This document shows, piece by piece, positions 50,113 to 59,985 of a stretch of DNA of 64,000 nucleotides. Every line of letters begins with the position of its first letter. Positions within the stretch are counted from its first letter, which is position 1. The translations under genes were made by a program, and so were the position numbers. The notes beneath the pieces are model-generated. The model did no database searches and had not been told where the DNA came from. It saw nothing but the letters and a program-made list of their open reading frames with translations. The DNA is from Palsa-506 sp963709075 (GTDB lineage Bacteria; Actinomycetota; Actinomycetes; Streptosporangiales; Streptosporangiaceae): contig CAVPUY010000016.1 in assembly GCA_963709075.1 (NCBI GenBank), forward strand, positions 1-64,000. Direction: 5' to 3'.

Positions 50113-50308
50113 TTAAGACGCGGAGCGGCGGCGCAGCCCGGCGAAAGCCAGGGCAATGCCCGGCCAGCACGATCACCGGGCCGGCCACCGCCCAGAAGGT
50201 AACTCCGGACATGGCGCTGCCGCCGATGGCGCCGACGCCCTGCAGCGTGAAGACGACCCCGGCGAGCGCGACAATGGCGCCCAGGCCGACCAGCAGGGTC
50301 CGCATCAT
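50113..50308 (-). CDS. Small two-helix membrane protein (one frameshift)
   Basis: About 64 residues after repair. Helix 1 is TLLVGLGAIVALAGVVFTLQ, then GVGAIGGSAMSG, helix 2 is VTFWAVAGPVIVLAG followed, after a shift near 50160 (gggcattg, one extra G), by IALAFAGLRRRSAS and a stop at 50113. Without repair the frame runs on to 49910 in Arg-rich sequence. This is a common small actinobacterial membrane protein of unknown role. A purine-rich agaggcgg lies before the ATG. Confidence 0.6.
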
Positions 50309-50372
50309 TTGGCCGCCTCTTCTCCTGGCCGCGTTGCCGTCACCACCGGAACGGCGCCGCGGCCGGAACGGT

Positions 50373-51821
50373 TCAGGGCTGCGCTGGCCGCGCGTACTCG
50401 CGGATGTAGCTCTCGTACGCCGCGCCGCTGCCGGTGGCGGGCAGCGCGTCCGCCGCGTCGTGCTGGCCGGCCGCGTACTGCCGGGAGATCAGGTCGGCCT
50501 GCACCTCCTGCAGGTGCGATGGCGTTCCGGCCGCCGGGGAGGTGCCCGCCGCAACCGGTACAGTAACCCCGGCGAGCACGTCGTCGGCGCGCGGCGCGGC
50601 GAGTGTGAGCACGTCCGCCAGGCTCGGCGCTGCGGCGTCCCTGGCGGTCAGTGACGGCAGGCCCCAGCGCTCCTGCACCGTCTTCAGCACCGACGTGTGG
50701 TCAAGCGGGGTGCCGCCGTCGGGCGCACGGTATACCGAGCCCGGCGCGATCAGCGGCGAGACGAGCACGGTCGGGACGCGCACTCCGAACCTGGTGAAAT
50801 CGAAGCCGAACTCCCCGGCGCTGTCGTCGGGCGGCACCGCCCCGGCAGGCGGCGGCACATGGTCGTAGCAGCCGCCGTGCTCGTCGTAAGTGATTACCAG
50901 CAGGGTCTTCGGCCAGCCGGGCCCGGTCCGCACCGCCTCGTAGACGTCGTGGATGAGCTGCTCGCCGAGCGCAACGTCATAGTTCGGGTGCTGGCTGTTG
51001 CCGGTCGAGCCCCAACTGGGCTCGACGAAGCTGAACGCGGGCAGCGTGCCGCCCGCCGCCGCCGACTGGAAGGCAGTGAACTCACCGAAGTTCGCCGCCG
51101 GGGCGCCGCTGATATCGGTGAACGTCGACTTAGTGAGCGGCGTAGCAGCGTAGCCGAAGATAGCCCAGCTGACCTGATGCTGGCTCAGCAGGCCGAAAAT
51201 GCTCGGCGAGGTGAATGTGCGGGTCTTGTCATCCATGTGCCCCTGGCTGGTCGCCGCGCAGGCGAATGCCCGGTTCGGCAGGGTCTCGGTGGGCACGGCC
51301 GCGAACCACTGGTCGCACACCGCGTAGCCGCCGGCCAGCGCGGAAAGCACCGGCAGCGCGTCCGGCGCGAAGCAGCCCATGATGTCGCCAGGGACGGTGC
51401 CCGCGACGATCGGCCAGCCCTTCTCCCGCGACTGCCAGCTGAGCGTGTAGGCGAAGTCCTTGACGAAGCCCTGGCCGGCCGGCACGTCCGCGGGGCTGGC
51501 CGGCCCGGCGTCGCTGCCGAACAGCTGGCTGTTGGTCGCCTTGTAGCCCTCGCCAGGATCGGCGCCCGGCATGAAATAGGCGTTGGGGGCAGTGGGCTCG
51601 ATCCGGAAGACGGAAACCGGCTGGCCGGACGAGTCCGGGTTGGATTCGCTCCCGGTCAGGCCCGCGTACGGCTGGCCGGCCGGCGATACATTGCCCCGGT
51701 CCGTATAAAGGAAACCCAGCATGTGATCGAACGAGCGGTTCTCCAGCATTAGCACCACGATGTGCTCGATCGACGACAAGCCATTATCGGTGGCCATCTC
51801 GGCCCCCCCATTTCTGCTCAT
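50373..51821 (-). CDS. Phospholipase C-type phosphoesterase
   Basis: 482 residues. The N-terminal EHIVVLMLENRSFDHMLGFL is the phosphoesterase-family (PLC/acid phosphatase AcpA) signature with Glu and Asn metal ligands. Later LLVITYDEHGGCYDHVPPP carries the Asp/Glu/His metal site, and HTSVLKTVQERWGLP is the conserved end. No signal peptide is visible at the N-terminus (MSRNGGAEMATDNGLSSIEH), unlike the Tat-exported PLCs. The start overlaps the ABC-F stop (ATGA). The substrate could be phospholipid or another phosphodiester. Confidence 0.85.
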   Translation of the reverse strand: MSRNGGAEMATDNGLSSIEHIVVLMLENRSFDHMLGFLYTDRGNVSPAGQPYAGLTGSESNPDSSGQPVSVFRIEPTAPNAYFMPGADPGEGYKATNSQLFGSDAGPASPADVPAGQGFVKDFAYTLSWQSREKGWPIVAGTVPGDIMGCFAPDALPVLSALAGGYAVCDQWFAAVPTETLPNRAFACAATSQGHMDDKTRTFTSPSIFGLLSQHQVSWAIFGYAATPLTKSTFTDISGAPAANFGEFTAFQSAAAGGTLPAFSFVEPSWGSTGNSQHPNYDVALGEQLIHDVYEAVRTGPGWPKTLLVITYDEHGGCYDHVPPPAGAVPPDDSAGEFGFDFTRFGVRVPTVLVSPLIAPGSVYRAPDGGTPLDHTSVLKTVQERWGLPSLTARDAAAPSLADVLTLAAPRADDVLAGVTVPVAAGTSPAAGTPSHLQEVQADLISRQYAAGQHDAADALPATGSGAAYESYIREYARPAQP

Positions 51822-53452
51822 TCTTCCGTTAGCTGTCCATCGGCCACAGTGAGGTGCCGCGTTACCGCTACCCGCTCAAGCAGCCGCCGGTCATGGGTCA
51901 CTAGCAGCAGGGTCCCGTCGTAATGCCCGAGCGCCTGTTCCAGCTGCTCGATCGCCGGCAGGTCAAGATGGTTAGTCGGCTCGTCAAGGACTAGCAGGTT
52001 AGCCCCCGCCCGGGCGAGCAGCGCGAGATCGGCCCGGGTCCGCTCGCCCGGCGACAGGGAGCCGGCCGGCCGTAGGACGTCGCCAGCGCCGAGGCCGAAC
52101 TTCGCCAGCAGCGTCCTTGCCTCCCCCGGGAGCTGGCCGGCCTGCGCGCAGAATGCGTCAAGCAGCGGGCTCGCCGGGTCGAACGTGCGGCGTGCCTGGT
52201 CGATCTCGCCGACGATCACCGACGGGCCGATTGACCTGCGGCCCGCGCTGAGCGGGATGCGGCCGAGGATCGCCTCGATCAGCGTCGTCTTGCCGGATCC
52301 GTTCGGGCCCAGTACGACGGCCCGGTCCGCCCAGGCCAGCTGCAGGTCGACCGGGCCGAGCCGGAACGGGCCGCGGTCGACGACCGCCCCGGCCAGGGTC
52401 GCGACCACGTCGCCGCTGCGGCTGGCGGCGCCGAACCGCAGCCGCAGCTCCCACTCTTTGCGCGGCTCCGCTACCACCTCAAGCCGGTCAGCTGCCCGGA
52501 TGGCGGCGGCCGCCCTGGCACCGAGCTGCTGCGCGCCCTCGGCCCTGGCGTGCCGGATATTCTTGTCCGGTTCCTTGCGCCTGGCGGCCGCGCTGTTCGC
52601 CGACCGTTCGCCCGACCTGGCCCATTCCCGCTGCGAGCGGGCGCGCTGGAGCAGCTCGTCGCGCGCGCCCGCGTAGTTCTCGTAGGCCGCGCGGGCATGT
52701 GCCCGGTCGCGTTCAAGCTCTTCGGCGTAAGCCGCGTAACCCCCGCGATAACGGATGGTGCGGTGCGAATGCGGATCCAGCTGGATCACCTCGGTGGCCA
52801 CCCGCTCAAGGAACGCCCGGTCGTGGGACACCACCACGAGCCCGCACCGCAACCGGGTGAGATGCTCTTCGAGCAGCTCGAGGCCGGCAAGGTCGAGGTC
52901 GTTGGTCGGCTCGTCGAGCAGCAGAACGTCGAAGCGGGCCAGCAGGACAGCGGCCAGCGCGAGCCGTGCGCTCTGCCCGCCGGACAGGCCAGCGGTCCGG
53001 CGGCCGAGGTCGCCCGGCAGCCCGAGCGTCGCGCCGACCTCGGCGGTCCGCGCGTCCAGGTCAGGGCCGCCGAGCGCGAGATAACGGTCGAGCGCGTCGG
53101 CGTAGGCGCTGCCGACGTCACCGGGACCGCCGGCGGCCATGTTCTCGGCCGCAGACAGCATGGCTTGCTCGGCCGCGGCCACGCCGGTCCGCCGCGCCAC
53201 GTAGCCGAGTACGGTTTCGCCGGGCCGCCGGTCCGGCTCCTGCGGCAGCAGCCCGACGGTGCCCGCGGCCGAGATCTCGCCGCTGTCGGGCTGCTCGAGC
53301 CCGGCGAGCAGGCGCAGCAGTGTCGACTTGCCCGCGCCGTTGGGGCCGGCTATCGCGATCGCGTCCCCGGCCGCCACGGTCAGCTCGGCCTCCGCCAGGA
53401 CGGCCGCCGCGCCATAGGAGAACGACACGCCGTGCGCGGCTAGCAAGGACAC
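51818..53452 (-). CDS. ABC-F family ATPase
   Basis: 544 residues with two ATPase domains and no membrane helix. Walker A motifs are GPNGAGKSTLL (about 35-45) and GPNGSGKTTLI (about 385-395). Signatures are LSGGQSARLALA and LSPGERTRADLAL, and Walker B motifs are LLLDEPTNDLDL and LVLDEPTNHLDL. The charged P-site linker (about 240-330, ELERDRAHARAAYENYAGAR) is present. ABC-F proteins act on the ribosome, in translation quality control or antibiotic resistance of the macrolide/lincosamide type. TAGGGT six bases before GTG 53452 suggests a leaderless start. Operon with the phosphoesterase. Confidence 0.9.
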   Translation of the reverse strand: MSLLAAHGVSFSYGAAAVLAEAELTVAAGDAIAIAGPNGAGKSTLLRLLAGLEQPDSGEISAAGTVGLLPQEPDRRPGETVLGYVARRTGVAAAEQAMLSAAENMAAGGPGDVGSAYADALDRYLALGGPDLDARTAEVGATLGLPGDLGRRTAGLSGGQSARLALAAVLLARFDVLLLDEPTNDLDLAGLELLEEHLTRLRCGLVVVSHDRAFLERVATEVIQLDPHSHRTIRYRGGYAAYAEELERDRAHARAAYENYAGARDELLQRARSQREWARSGERSANSAAARRKEPDKNIRHARAEGAQQLGARAAAAIRAADRLEVVAEPRKEWELRLRFGAASRSGDVVATLAGAVVDRGPFRLGPVDLQLAWADRAVVLGPNGSGKTTLIEAILGRIPLSAGRRSIGPSVIVGEIDQARRTFDPASPLLDAFCAQAGQLPGEARTLLAKFGLGAGDVLRPAGSLSPGERTRADLALLARAGANLLVLDEPTNHLDLPAIEQLEQALGHYDGTLLLVTHDRRLLERVAVTRHLTVADGQLTEE

Positions 53453-53674
53453 CAGCTCACCCTAGCCCGGGTAATCTGCCGGTCAGCGCGCCGGCCGGGG
53501 GCCTTGGGTCGAGATCCCCGGCCGGCGCGCAGGCATCTGCGCGAGTAGAGCAACCGAAGACGTGGGTAAAACGTCTAGAATGCGACACCTTTCCATCGTT
53601 TGGCCTGTACGGAGGCGCCGCGGCGATTCTGCCCGCCCGGACGGGGCAGGCCCGGGTTCCCTGAGGAGCAGTGC

Positions 53675-54510
53675 ATGAGGCAAGTGTGGCGGTGGCTGTT
53701 GAGCGCCAGCGTGGTGACCGCGGTCGGCGTGTCGGCGCTGGCCCAGGGCGGCGCGGCGGTGGCCGGGACGGCAGGCCGGGCGGCAACGGTGGCCCGCGGC
53801 ACCGCCTCGGCAGGCGCAGCGAACCAGGCAGGCGCTGCGGCGGCTTACCCGGCCGCGCCTGCCTGGAACGCCGGTCCATAAGACGCTCAAGCCCGGCATG
53901 CGCGGCGCCGACGTCAAGAAGGTCCAGCGCCGGCTGCGGGCGCTGCACTATTACCCGGGAAGGCCCGATGGCGAGTTCGGTCCGAACACGCTGGAAGCGG
54001 TCTGGGCATTCAAGGAGGTGCAGGGCCTCAAGCTCAGCAAGAATCCCGATGACATCGGGGCCAGCATGGAGAACCGGCTCGCCAACCCCCGCGCGCCGAA
54101 GCCGATCAGCCGCCATCACGCGACCAACCGCATCGACGTCAGCCTGCGGGGCGGGTACCTCGTGCTCTACCGGCACGGCAAGGTACGGCTGATCAGCCAT
54201 ATCTCCAGCGGCGGCGGCTACTACTTCTGCGACCCCCCGCCTAACCAGAATGTCTGCGGTTACGCCATCACGCCGCACGGCAACTTCCACGCCTTGTCGT
54301 TCGTGCCCGGCCAGGTGAAGGTGCCGCTCGGCGAGATGTACAACCCGGTGTTCTTCATCGGCCGGGCAGTACGCCATCCATGGCGACTCCGACGTCCCGC
54401 TGCAGCCGGTCTCGCATGGCTGCGTGCGGATCCCGAACAACATCGCCAACTTCTTCCACACGCTGTTCAAGATCCCCGGCACCAAGATTTTCATCCGCCG
54501 CCATCGCTAG
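53675..54510 (+). CDS. L,D-transpeptidase with peptidoglycan-binding domain (two frameshifts)
   Basis: About 278 residues after repair. The signal peptide (MRQVWRWLLSASVVTAVGVS) and an Ala-rich linker are followed, after a shift near 53880, by a PG-binding helical domain (LKPGMRGADVKKVQRRLRAL, YPGRPDGEFGPNTLEAV). A YkuD catalytic domain follows. After a second shift near 54367 comes the active site IHGDSDVPLQPVSHGCVRIP with the catalytic Cys, and the gene ends FIRRHR at 54510. It makes 3-3 peptidoglycan cross-links or attaches proteins to the wall. GAGGAG precedes the ATG. Exported. Confidence 0.85.
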
Positions 54511-54777
54511 GCGGCCCGCAACGCCGCCACCGGGGGCCGCCCCGCATCAGCCGGGCCGGCCCTCGGTGCTTCCAGGACCGCTCCGGGCGTGACGAAAGGC
54601 GGCCCGCCGCGCTCCTGTTACCGCGCGCCGGCTGCCGTCGCGTACCAGGAACGGCGCCGGAAATGGCGGCGGCCGCGATTGCCGGCGCTGATCGAAACGA
54701 ATCTGTCGCAACTGCCGCATAACGGGTTACAGTCCTCCACAGGGCCTCTCGGAAGACGTGCGCACAGGAGCGTGATC

Positions 54778-56223
54778 GTGTTCAGGATGAAGAAACTAAC
54801 CCGCTTGACCCTGGCCGGCGCGCTGCTGGCATTCGGCCTTGGCGCGGGCGCGGCACCCGCCCTGGCCGCCACCCGCTCGGCCGTGACCGCGCACGGTGCG
54901 CAGACGCTGAACGGCACGCTGCCGGACGGGGCAACCTGGAAGATCGAGGTCCCGGCCAACTGGAACGGCACCCTCTTCCTGTACAGCCACGGATACGTGA
55001 CACCCGGATCGCCGAACCCCGCGACCGACGCGGCGACCCGATTACCGAGGCCGCCATGCTCGCCCAGGGCTTCGCGCTGGCCGGCTCCTCCTACGCGACC
55101 ACCGGGTGGGCGATCCAGCAGGCGCTGCCCGACCAGATCGCCACGCTCAACATCTTCGACAGCCAGGTCGGGCACCCGAAGCGGACGATCGCGTGGGGCC
55201 ACTCGCTCGGCGGCATCATCACCGCGGGCCTGATCCAGACGTACCCGCACCGGTTCGCCGGCGCGCTGCCGATGTGCGGCGTGCTGTCCGGCGGCGTCGC
55301 GACCTGGAACACCGCGCTGGACGCGGCGTTCGCGTTCCAGCAGCTGATCGACCCGTCCGTGCAGGTCGTGAACATCACGGTCCCGCCCACTGACCCGACT
55401 CAGAACCTGACTGGGGCCGAGAACGCGGCCGCCGCCGCCCAGGCGACGCCGCAGGGGCAGGCCAGGCTCGCGCTGACCGCCGCGCTCGGCGACACGCCCG
55501 GCTGGTTCACGCCGCTGTCACCGAGCCGGCCGCGAACGACTTCGCCGCCCAGGAAGCCAACCAGTTCCAGTGGGAGAGCCAGGTCGACTTCCCGTTCGCG
55601 TTCCTGCTGCGGGCCGAGCTCGAGGGCCGGGCCGGCGGCAACCCGTCCTGGAATACCGGCGTCAACTACTTCACCGACTTGCGCAAGTCGTCCGACTTCC
55701 GCGAGGTCAAGGCGCTGTACAAGGCCGCCGGGCTGAGCCTCGGCAAGGACCTGGAGACGCTCGATCACGCGACCCGGATCAGCGCCAACCCGGCGTCGGT
55801 CCGGTACCTGGAGAAGTACATCACCTTCAACGGTGTCACTCCCGGTGCCGGTGCTCACGATGCACACCATCGGCGATGGCCTCGTGGTCAACCAGAACGA
55901 GCAGGCCTACGCCAGCGTCGTCCGGCGGGCCGGCGACTCGGCGCTGCTGCGCCAGATCTTCGTGCACCGGGCCGGGCACTGCGCGTTCACCCCGGCCGAG
56001 ACCGTCACCGCGGCGCACGTGCTGCTGCGGCGGCTCAACACCGGCCAGTGGAACGACAGCGCGCTGCAGCCCTCGCACCTGAACGCCGCCGCCACGGCGC
56101 TCGGGCCGTCGCTCAACGTGTTCTCCACCGGCGGGACCACGCTGGTGCCCGACGCCGCCGGCGTTCCAGGCCTTCCACCCGACCCGGTACCTGCGGCCGT
56201 TCGACCGCCTGATGCTCCACTAG
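54778..56223 (+). CDS. Secreted alpha/beta hydrolase-like protein (about four frameshifts)
   Basis: About 480 residues after repair. A signal peptide (LTRLTLAGALLAFGLGAGAA) is followed by GATWKIEVPANWNGTLFLYS, and the hydrolase nucleophile elbow WGHSLGG lies about 140 residues in. Late in the chain TMHTIGDGLVVNQNEQAYAS and FVHRAGHCAFTPAE hold the likely Asp and His. Shifts lie near 55040 (one G missing), 55505 (one G missing), 55855 and 56155. AGGAG is seven bases before GTG 54778. The Asp/His positions and length fit secreted esterases or peptidases of the alpha/beta fold, but the family is not certain. Confidence 0.7.
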
Positions 56224-56326
56224 CCGTAGCCCGCCACGGCGCCGGCCGGGCCAGGTCCTCGCGGACCTGGCCCGGCCGGCTGCTTGCGGGATGCGCTGGA
56301 TGTGCTTTCCCGAAGGTGATGAATCC

Positions 56327-56377
56327 CGCGATCCACCACCTTCCGAGGTGTGCGATCGCGCGATCCACCACCTTCCG
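56327..56377. repeat. Dispersed palindromic repeat, copy B
   Basis: The 19-base segment cgcgatccaccaccttccg occurs twice in direct order (56327-56345 and 56359-56377). The second copy lies within the 27 bases (56347-56373) shared exactly with copy A at 15130-15156. The core GCGATCGCGC is palindromic. It is in the 381-bp gap between the hydrolase and the FHA-ABC gene. Confidence 0.65.
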
Positions 56378-56464
56378 CCGGGCCGGCGCGGGCAGGGCTG
56401 CGCGGTGCCGGGCAGCCTGGTGCGGGGCGGGGACGCGGTGGCGGGCGGGCGTGGCGCGGGCGAG

Positions 56465-56554
56465 GATGCGGCGAGGGTGCGTGGCGCGCGGCGGGATGCG
56501 GCGAGGGTGCGTGGCGCGCGGCGGGATGCGGCGCGGGTGAGTGGCGCGCGGCGG
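56465..56554. repeat. 30-bp tandem repeat, three copies
   Basis: Copies start at 56465, 56495 and 56525; the unit begins gatgcggcgagggtgcgtgg, and the third copy has a few changes. It is just downstream of the FHA-ABC gene end and shows no coding sense. Confidence 0.8.
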
Positions 56555-56604
56555 GGACGCGGTGGCGGGCGCGTGGCGCGGGCGGGCGATGCGGTGGCGG
56601 CTCG

Positions 56605-59547
56605 TTACCTGCGGCGGCCTGGGCTCAGCCGGACCAGTCGCCACCATGCGATCAGCGTGAACGCCAGCCCGAGCAGCGCCATCGCGATCATGTCCTTGAG
56701 CCAGGTGCGCGCATTGTGCTTCCACAGCGGGTCGGGCGTGACCGTGCTCGTGCCCGCCGAGGCCGCGGTGCCGGCCGAGGTCTCCTTCTTCCCGCTGCCC
56801 TGCTTGCCGGTTCCGTGGTTCTTCCCAGGTTCGTCCCCTGGCCATGCGTGCTCGCGGTTAGCGAGGCGCTCGTCGCCGGGGATCCGCCCGGCCGGCCAGA
56901 TCGGCTCGTCGTGACTGAGCTGCTCGGCGTCACGGAGCTGCTCGGCGTGACCGATGCGCTTGGCGTGGCCGAGCTGCCCGTCGGGGCAGACCCGCTCGGC
57001 GCGGCCGAGCTGCCCGGCGCGGGTGATCCGCCCGCCCCGGAAGAGTGCCGTGCCTTGTGCCCGGAACCCTGATGCGACTTGCCCTGCTTGGGCGTCGCCG
57101 GCGTCTTCGGCACGACCGGCAGCTGGATCACGTTGAGGTTGGATGTGGACGCGGTCGCTGCGAAGCCCCAGCGGGACGGGGCCAGCCAGGCGACCTGTTC
57201 CAGCCCGGTCTTGCCGGCCAGCGAGAACACCCCGCCGGTCATCACGACCTGGAAGATCACGGCGACGATCAGCAGCGGCATGGTCTTTTCCGAGGTATCG
57301 ACCGATGCCGAGATGAGCAGCCCGAGCGTCATCGAGACGATCGCCAGCAGGCCCATCGCCAGCAGCGATCTCCACCAGCGGAAAGTGCTTCAGGAACGAG
57401 CCAGTCGGCGGCAGCGGCCGGCCGAGCAGCCCGATCACGACCATGATCATGGCCTGCAGCCCGCTGATCAGCCCCAGGATGATCAGCTTCGAGGTCAGGT
57501 AGGCGCCGGAGGACAGTCCGGCCGCCCGTTCGCGGCTGTAGATGGACCGTTCCTTGACCAGTTCCCTGACCGCGTTGGCGGCTCCGGCAAAACACGCGCT
57601 GATGACCAGGATCAGCAGCAGCGACTCGGCGTCCGGGTTGTCGGGCCCGGCCAGGCCCTTCGATGCCGGTATCACCAGTATCACCGCGCCGAGGACGAAC
57701 GGCATCGCCGCCAGGAAGGCCAGGTATACCCGGTCCGAGGCGATGACCGCCATGTACCGGCGGCACAGGGTGCTCAGCTGGGCGAACCGGTTGCGGGTCC
57801 TCGGCGGAGCCGCGGCTGCCGGCACGGGCCGGCCGGCCGCGGCGACCTGGCCGTTCATCTCCGCGTCGACGTAGTGCTGCGTGGTACGCCGAGCGCCGGA
57901 ATTCCCCTGCCCAGTCCCGGTCCGGCTCGGCGTCGAAGGCCTGGAACACCTCAGCCCAGCCGGGCTTGCTGAAGTGCTTGAGGCCGTCGGCTGGCGGCCC
58001 GAAGTAGGCGACCTTGCCGCCGGGCACCAGGACGAGCAGCCGGTCGCAGAGATTCAGGTTCGCCACGCTGTGCGTGACCACGATGACCGTGCGGCCATCG
58101 TGGGCCAGGTCGGCCATCATCTCCATGACCGACTTGTCCAGCCCCGGATCCAGGCCGGACGTGGGCTCGTCGAGGAACAGCAGGGACGGCTTGGTCAGCA
58201 GTTCGAGCGCGACGTTGACGCGCTTCTGCTGCCCGCCGGACAGCGAGTCGGTCCTGGTATCGGCGTGCGGCGTCAGGGACAGCTCGCCGAGCACCTCGGT
58301 GATCCGGCGCTGCCGCTCCGCCTTGCTGGTGTCCCGCGGGAACCGCAACTCCGCCGCGTAACCGAGGGCGCGGCGCGCGGACAGCTGGGTGTGCAGGATG
58401 TTCTCCTGCGGGACCAGGCCGATCCGGTGCCGCAATTCGGCGTAGTGCGTGTAGAGATCACGCTGGTCGTACAGCACGCTGCCCTCGGTGGCGGGCCGCA
58501 TCCCGGTCAGCGCGCCGAGCAGGGTGGACTTGCCGGCGCCGCTCGGGCCGATCACGCCGAGCAGGCAGCGCTCGCCGAGCGGGAAGCTGACGTGGTCGAG
58601 CAGCACCTTGCCGCTGGCCAGCCGGACGGTGAGGTCACGGGCGGCGAGCGACACGTCGCCGGTGTCGATGAACTGCTGCAGTTCCTCGCCGACCAGCCGG
58701 AACGTGGCAGGCCCGATGCCGATGATGTCAAGCTCGGTCACCGGCGCCGCGGAGATCCGCTGGCCGTTCAGGAAGGTGCCGTTGTGGCTGCCCAGGTCGA
58801 CGATCTCGAATCCGGCCGGCCCGCGCCGCAACTCGGCGTGATAACGGGACACGCTCAGGTCGGCCACGACTACTTCATTGTCGGCGCCGCGGCCGATCCG
58901 CAGCACCTTCGATGGCAGCCGCATGATCGCGCTTGGCTGGCGGCTGGACAGCGAGCCGGCGAAGCTCAGGCCGCTGCTGGCCGGAAGGCCGCCGTCCCGG
59001 TATCCGGGCCCGGCGCCGCCGCCCTGATACCCCAGCCCGGCGCCTGGGCTCTGGTGCCCGCTGCGCGGCGTCGTCATGCCGGTACCCGGGCTCGGCCGGC
59101 GGAGTGCGGGCGGCCGGCCCGGCGGGCGGGGCCGCCGCCGCTGGCGCCGCCGAGCCGGCCGGCGGCGAGCCTGCGGCCGCTGCGCCGGAAGGCACGGCGG
59201 GCTGGGCGGGGGCGATCAGCGAGCAGCGTCACGGCCGGGCCGTCGTCCGGGTGGCCGAGCCGTAGCACGCAGTCGTTGCTGATCGTGATCTGCGAGACGC
59301 GCTGCGATCCGAGGAAGGTTCCGTTAGTGCTGCCGGCGTCCTGCAGGATCCAGCCGTTCTGGTCATGCTGGTCAAACCGCAGCACGGCATGCTGCCAGGA
59401 CACCCGGGAGTCGTTGACCACGATGTCGGACTCCGGGTCCCGGCCGATCCGGTAGGAAGGCCCCGCCTGCAAACTACGATCTGAGCCCTGCGTCCGCACG
59501 ACCAGCGCCGGTGTCGTGCGTGACGAGAGCGCGCGCTCCGCCGTCAT
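56605..59547 (-). CDS. FHA-FHA-ABC exporter, Rv1747-like (about four frameshifts)
   Basis: About 980 residues after repair, from ATG 59547. FHA domain 1 has YRIGRDPESDIVVNDSRVSW and GSTNGTFLGSQ; FHA domain 2 has LRIGRGADNEVVVADLSVSR and GSHNGTFLNGQ. The ABC ATPase has GPSGAGKSTLLGAL, LSGGQQKRVNVALELL and LLFLDEPTSGLDPG. Then comes an ABC-2 permease of about six helices (YMAVIASDRVYLAFLAAMPF; LISASVDTSEKTMPLLIVAV) with a Ser/Thr/Pro-rich loop before the last helix. Shifts lie near 59120, 57870, 57365 and 56790. The layout equals M. tuberculosis Rv1747, which exports cell-envelope lipid and is controlled by the kinase PknF through the FHA domains. A Ser/Thr kinase is encoded divergently 438 bp away. 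Confidence 0.85.
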
Positions 59548-59985
59548 CTGCTCACTGTAGAGCGATTCAGCGCAAAGAAGAATCTTCGGGTCGCGATCTT
59601 GCTCAGCTGGCTGCTGCCGGACAGCGGGGCAGGTAGCGGGCCCGGAGCAGACCAGCGGTTTGGATTAAGGCCGCAGTTGGCCGGGAAAACGTGCTGCCGA
59701 GTGGCCGGATGCCGCGCACCCGAGCGGCTGCTGACAAACCCTTGTGCTTCTTGCGTTGCGGGCGCGGGTTTCGGATACGGTCGGGTTACTATTCCATGAT
59801 CAAACTAGGCGCCGGCGAAAGGCTGGTGCCAATGGCGCGGGTTGACAGCCGACGGCCGGTGACGCGGATACTGGGACCACCCGGCGATCTGCGGCTGACC
59901 CCGGGTGTTCCCTGCGCCGGGCGTCGCTGCGGCGCAGGGCCGCGCGGGCGGGAACGGGACGGGCAGGGCTACCGCTGGAGGCGCG
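59548..59985. other. Divergent regulatory region, kinase and FHA-ABC exporter
   Basis: 438 bp without a convincing gene. TACTAT at 59786-59791 on the + strand is a good -10 candidate. A 65-codon open frame from ATG 59796 ends across the kinase start but has no protein-like features beyond its first residues. A shared divergent promoter would co-regulate kinase and substrate. Confidence 0.4.

Noticed and set aside
57881..59455. Open frame of 524 codons on the + strand
   Set aside because: Opposite the FHA/ATPase coding region, with no domain and no ribosome site.
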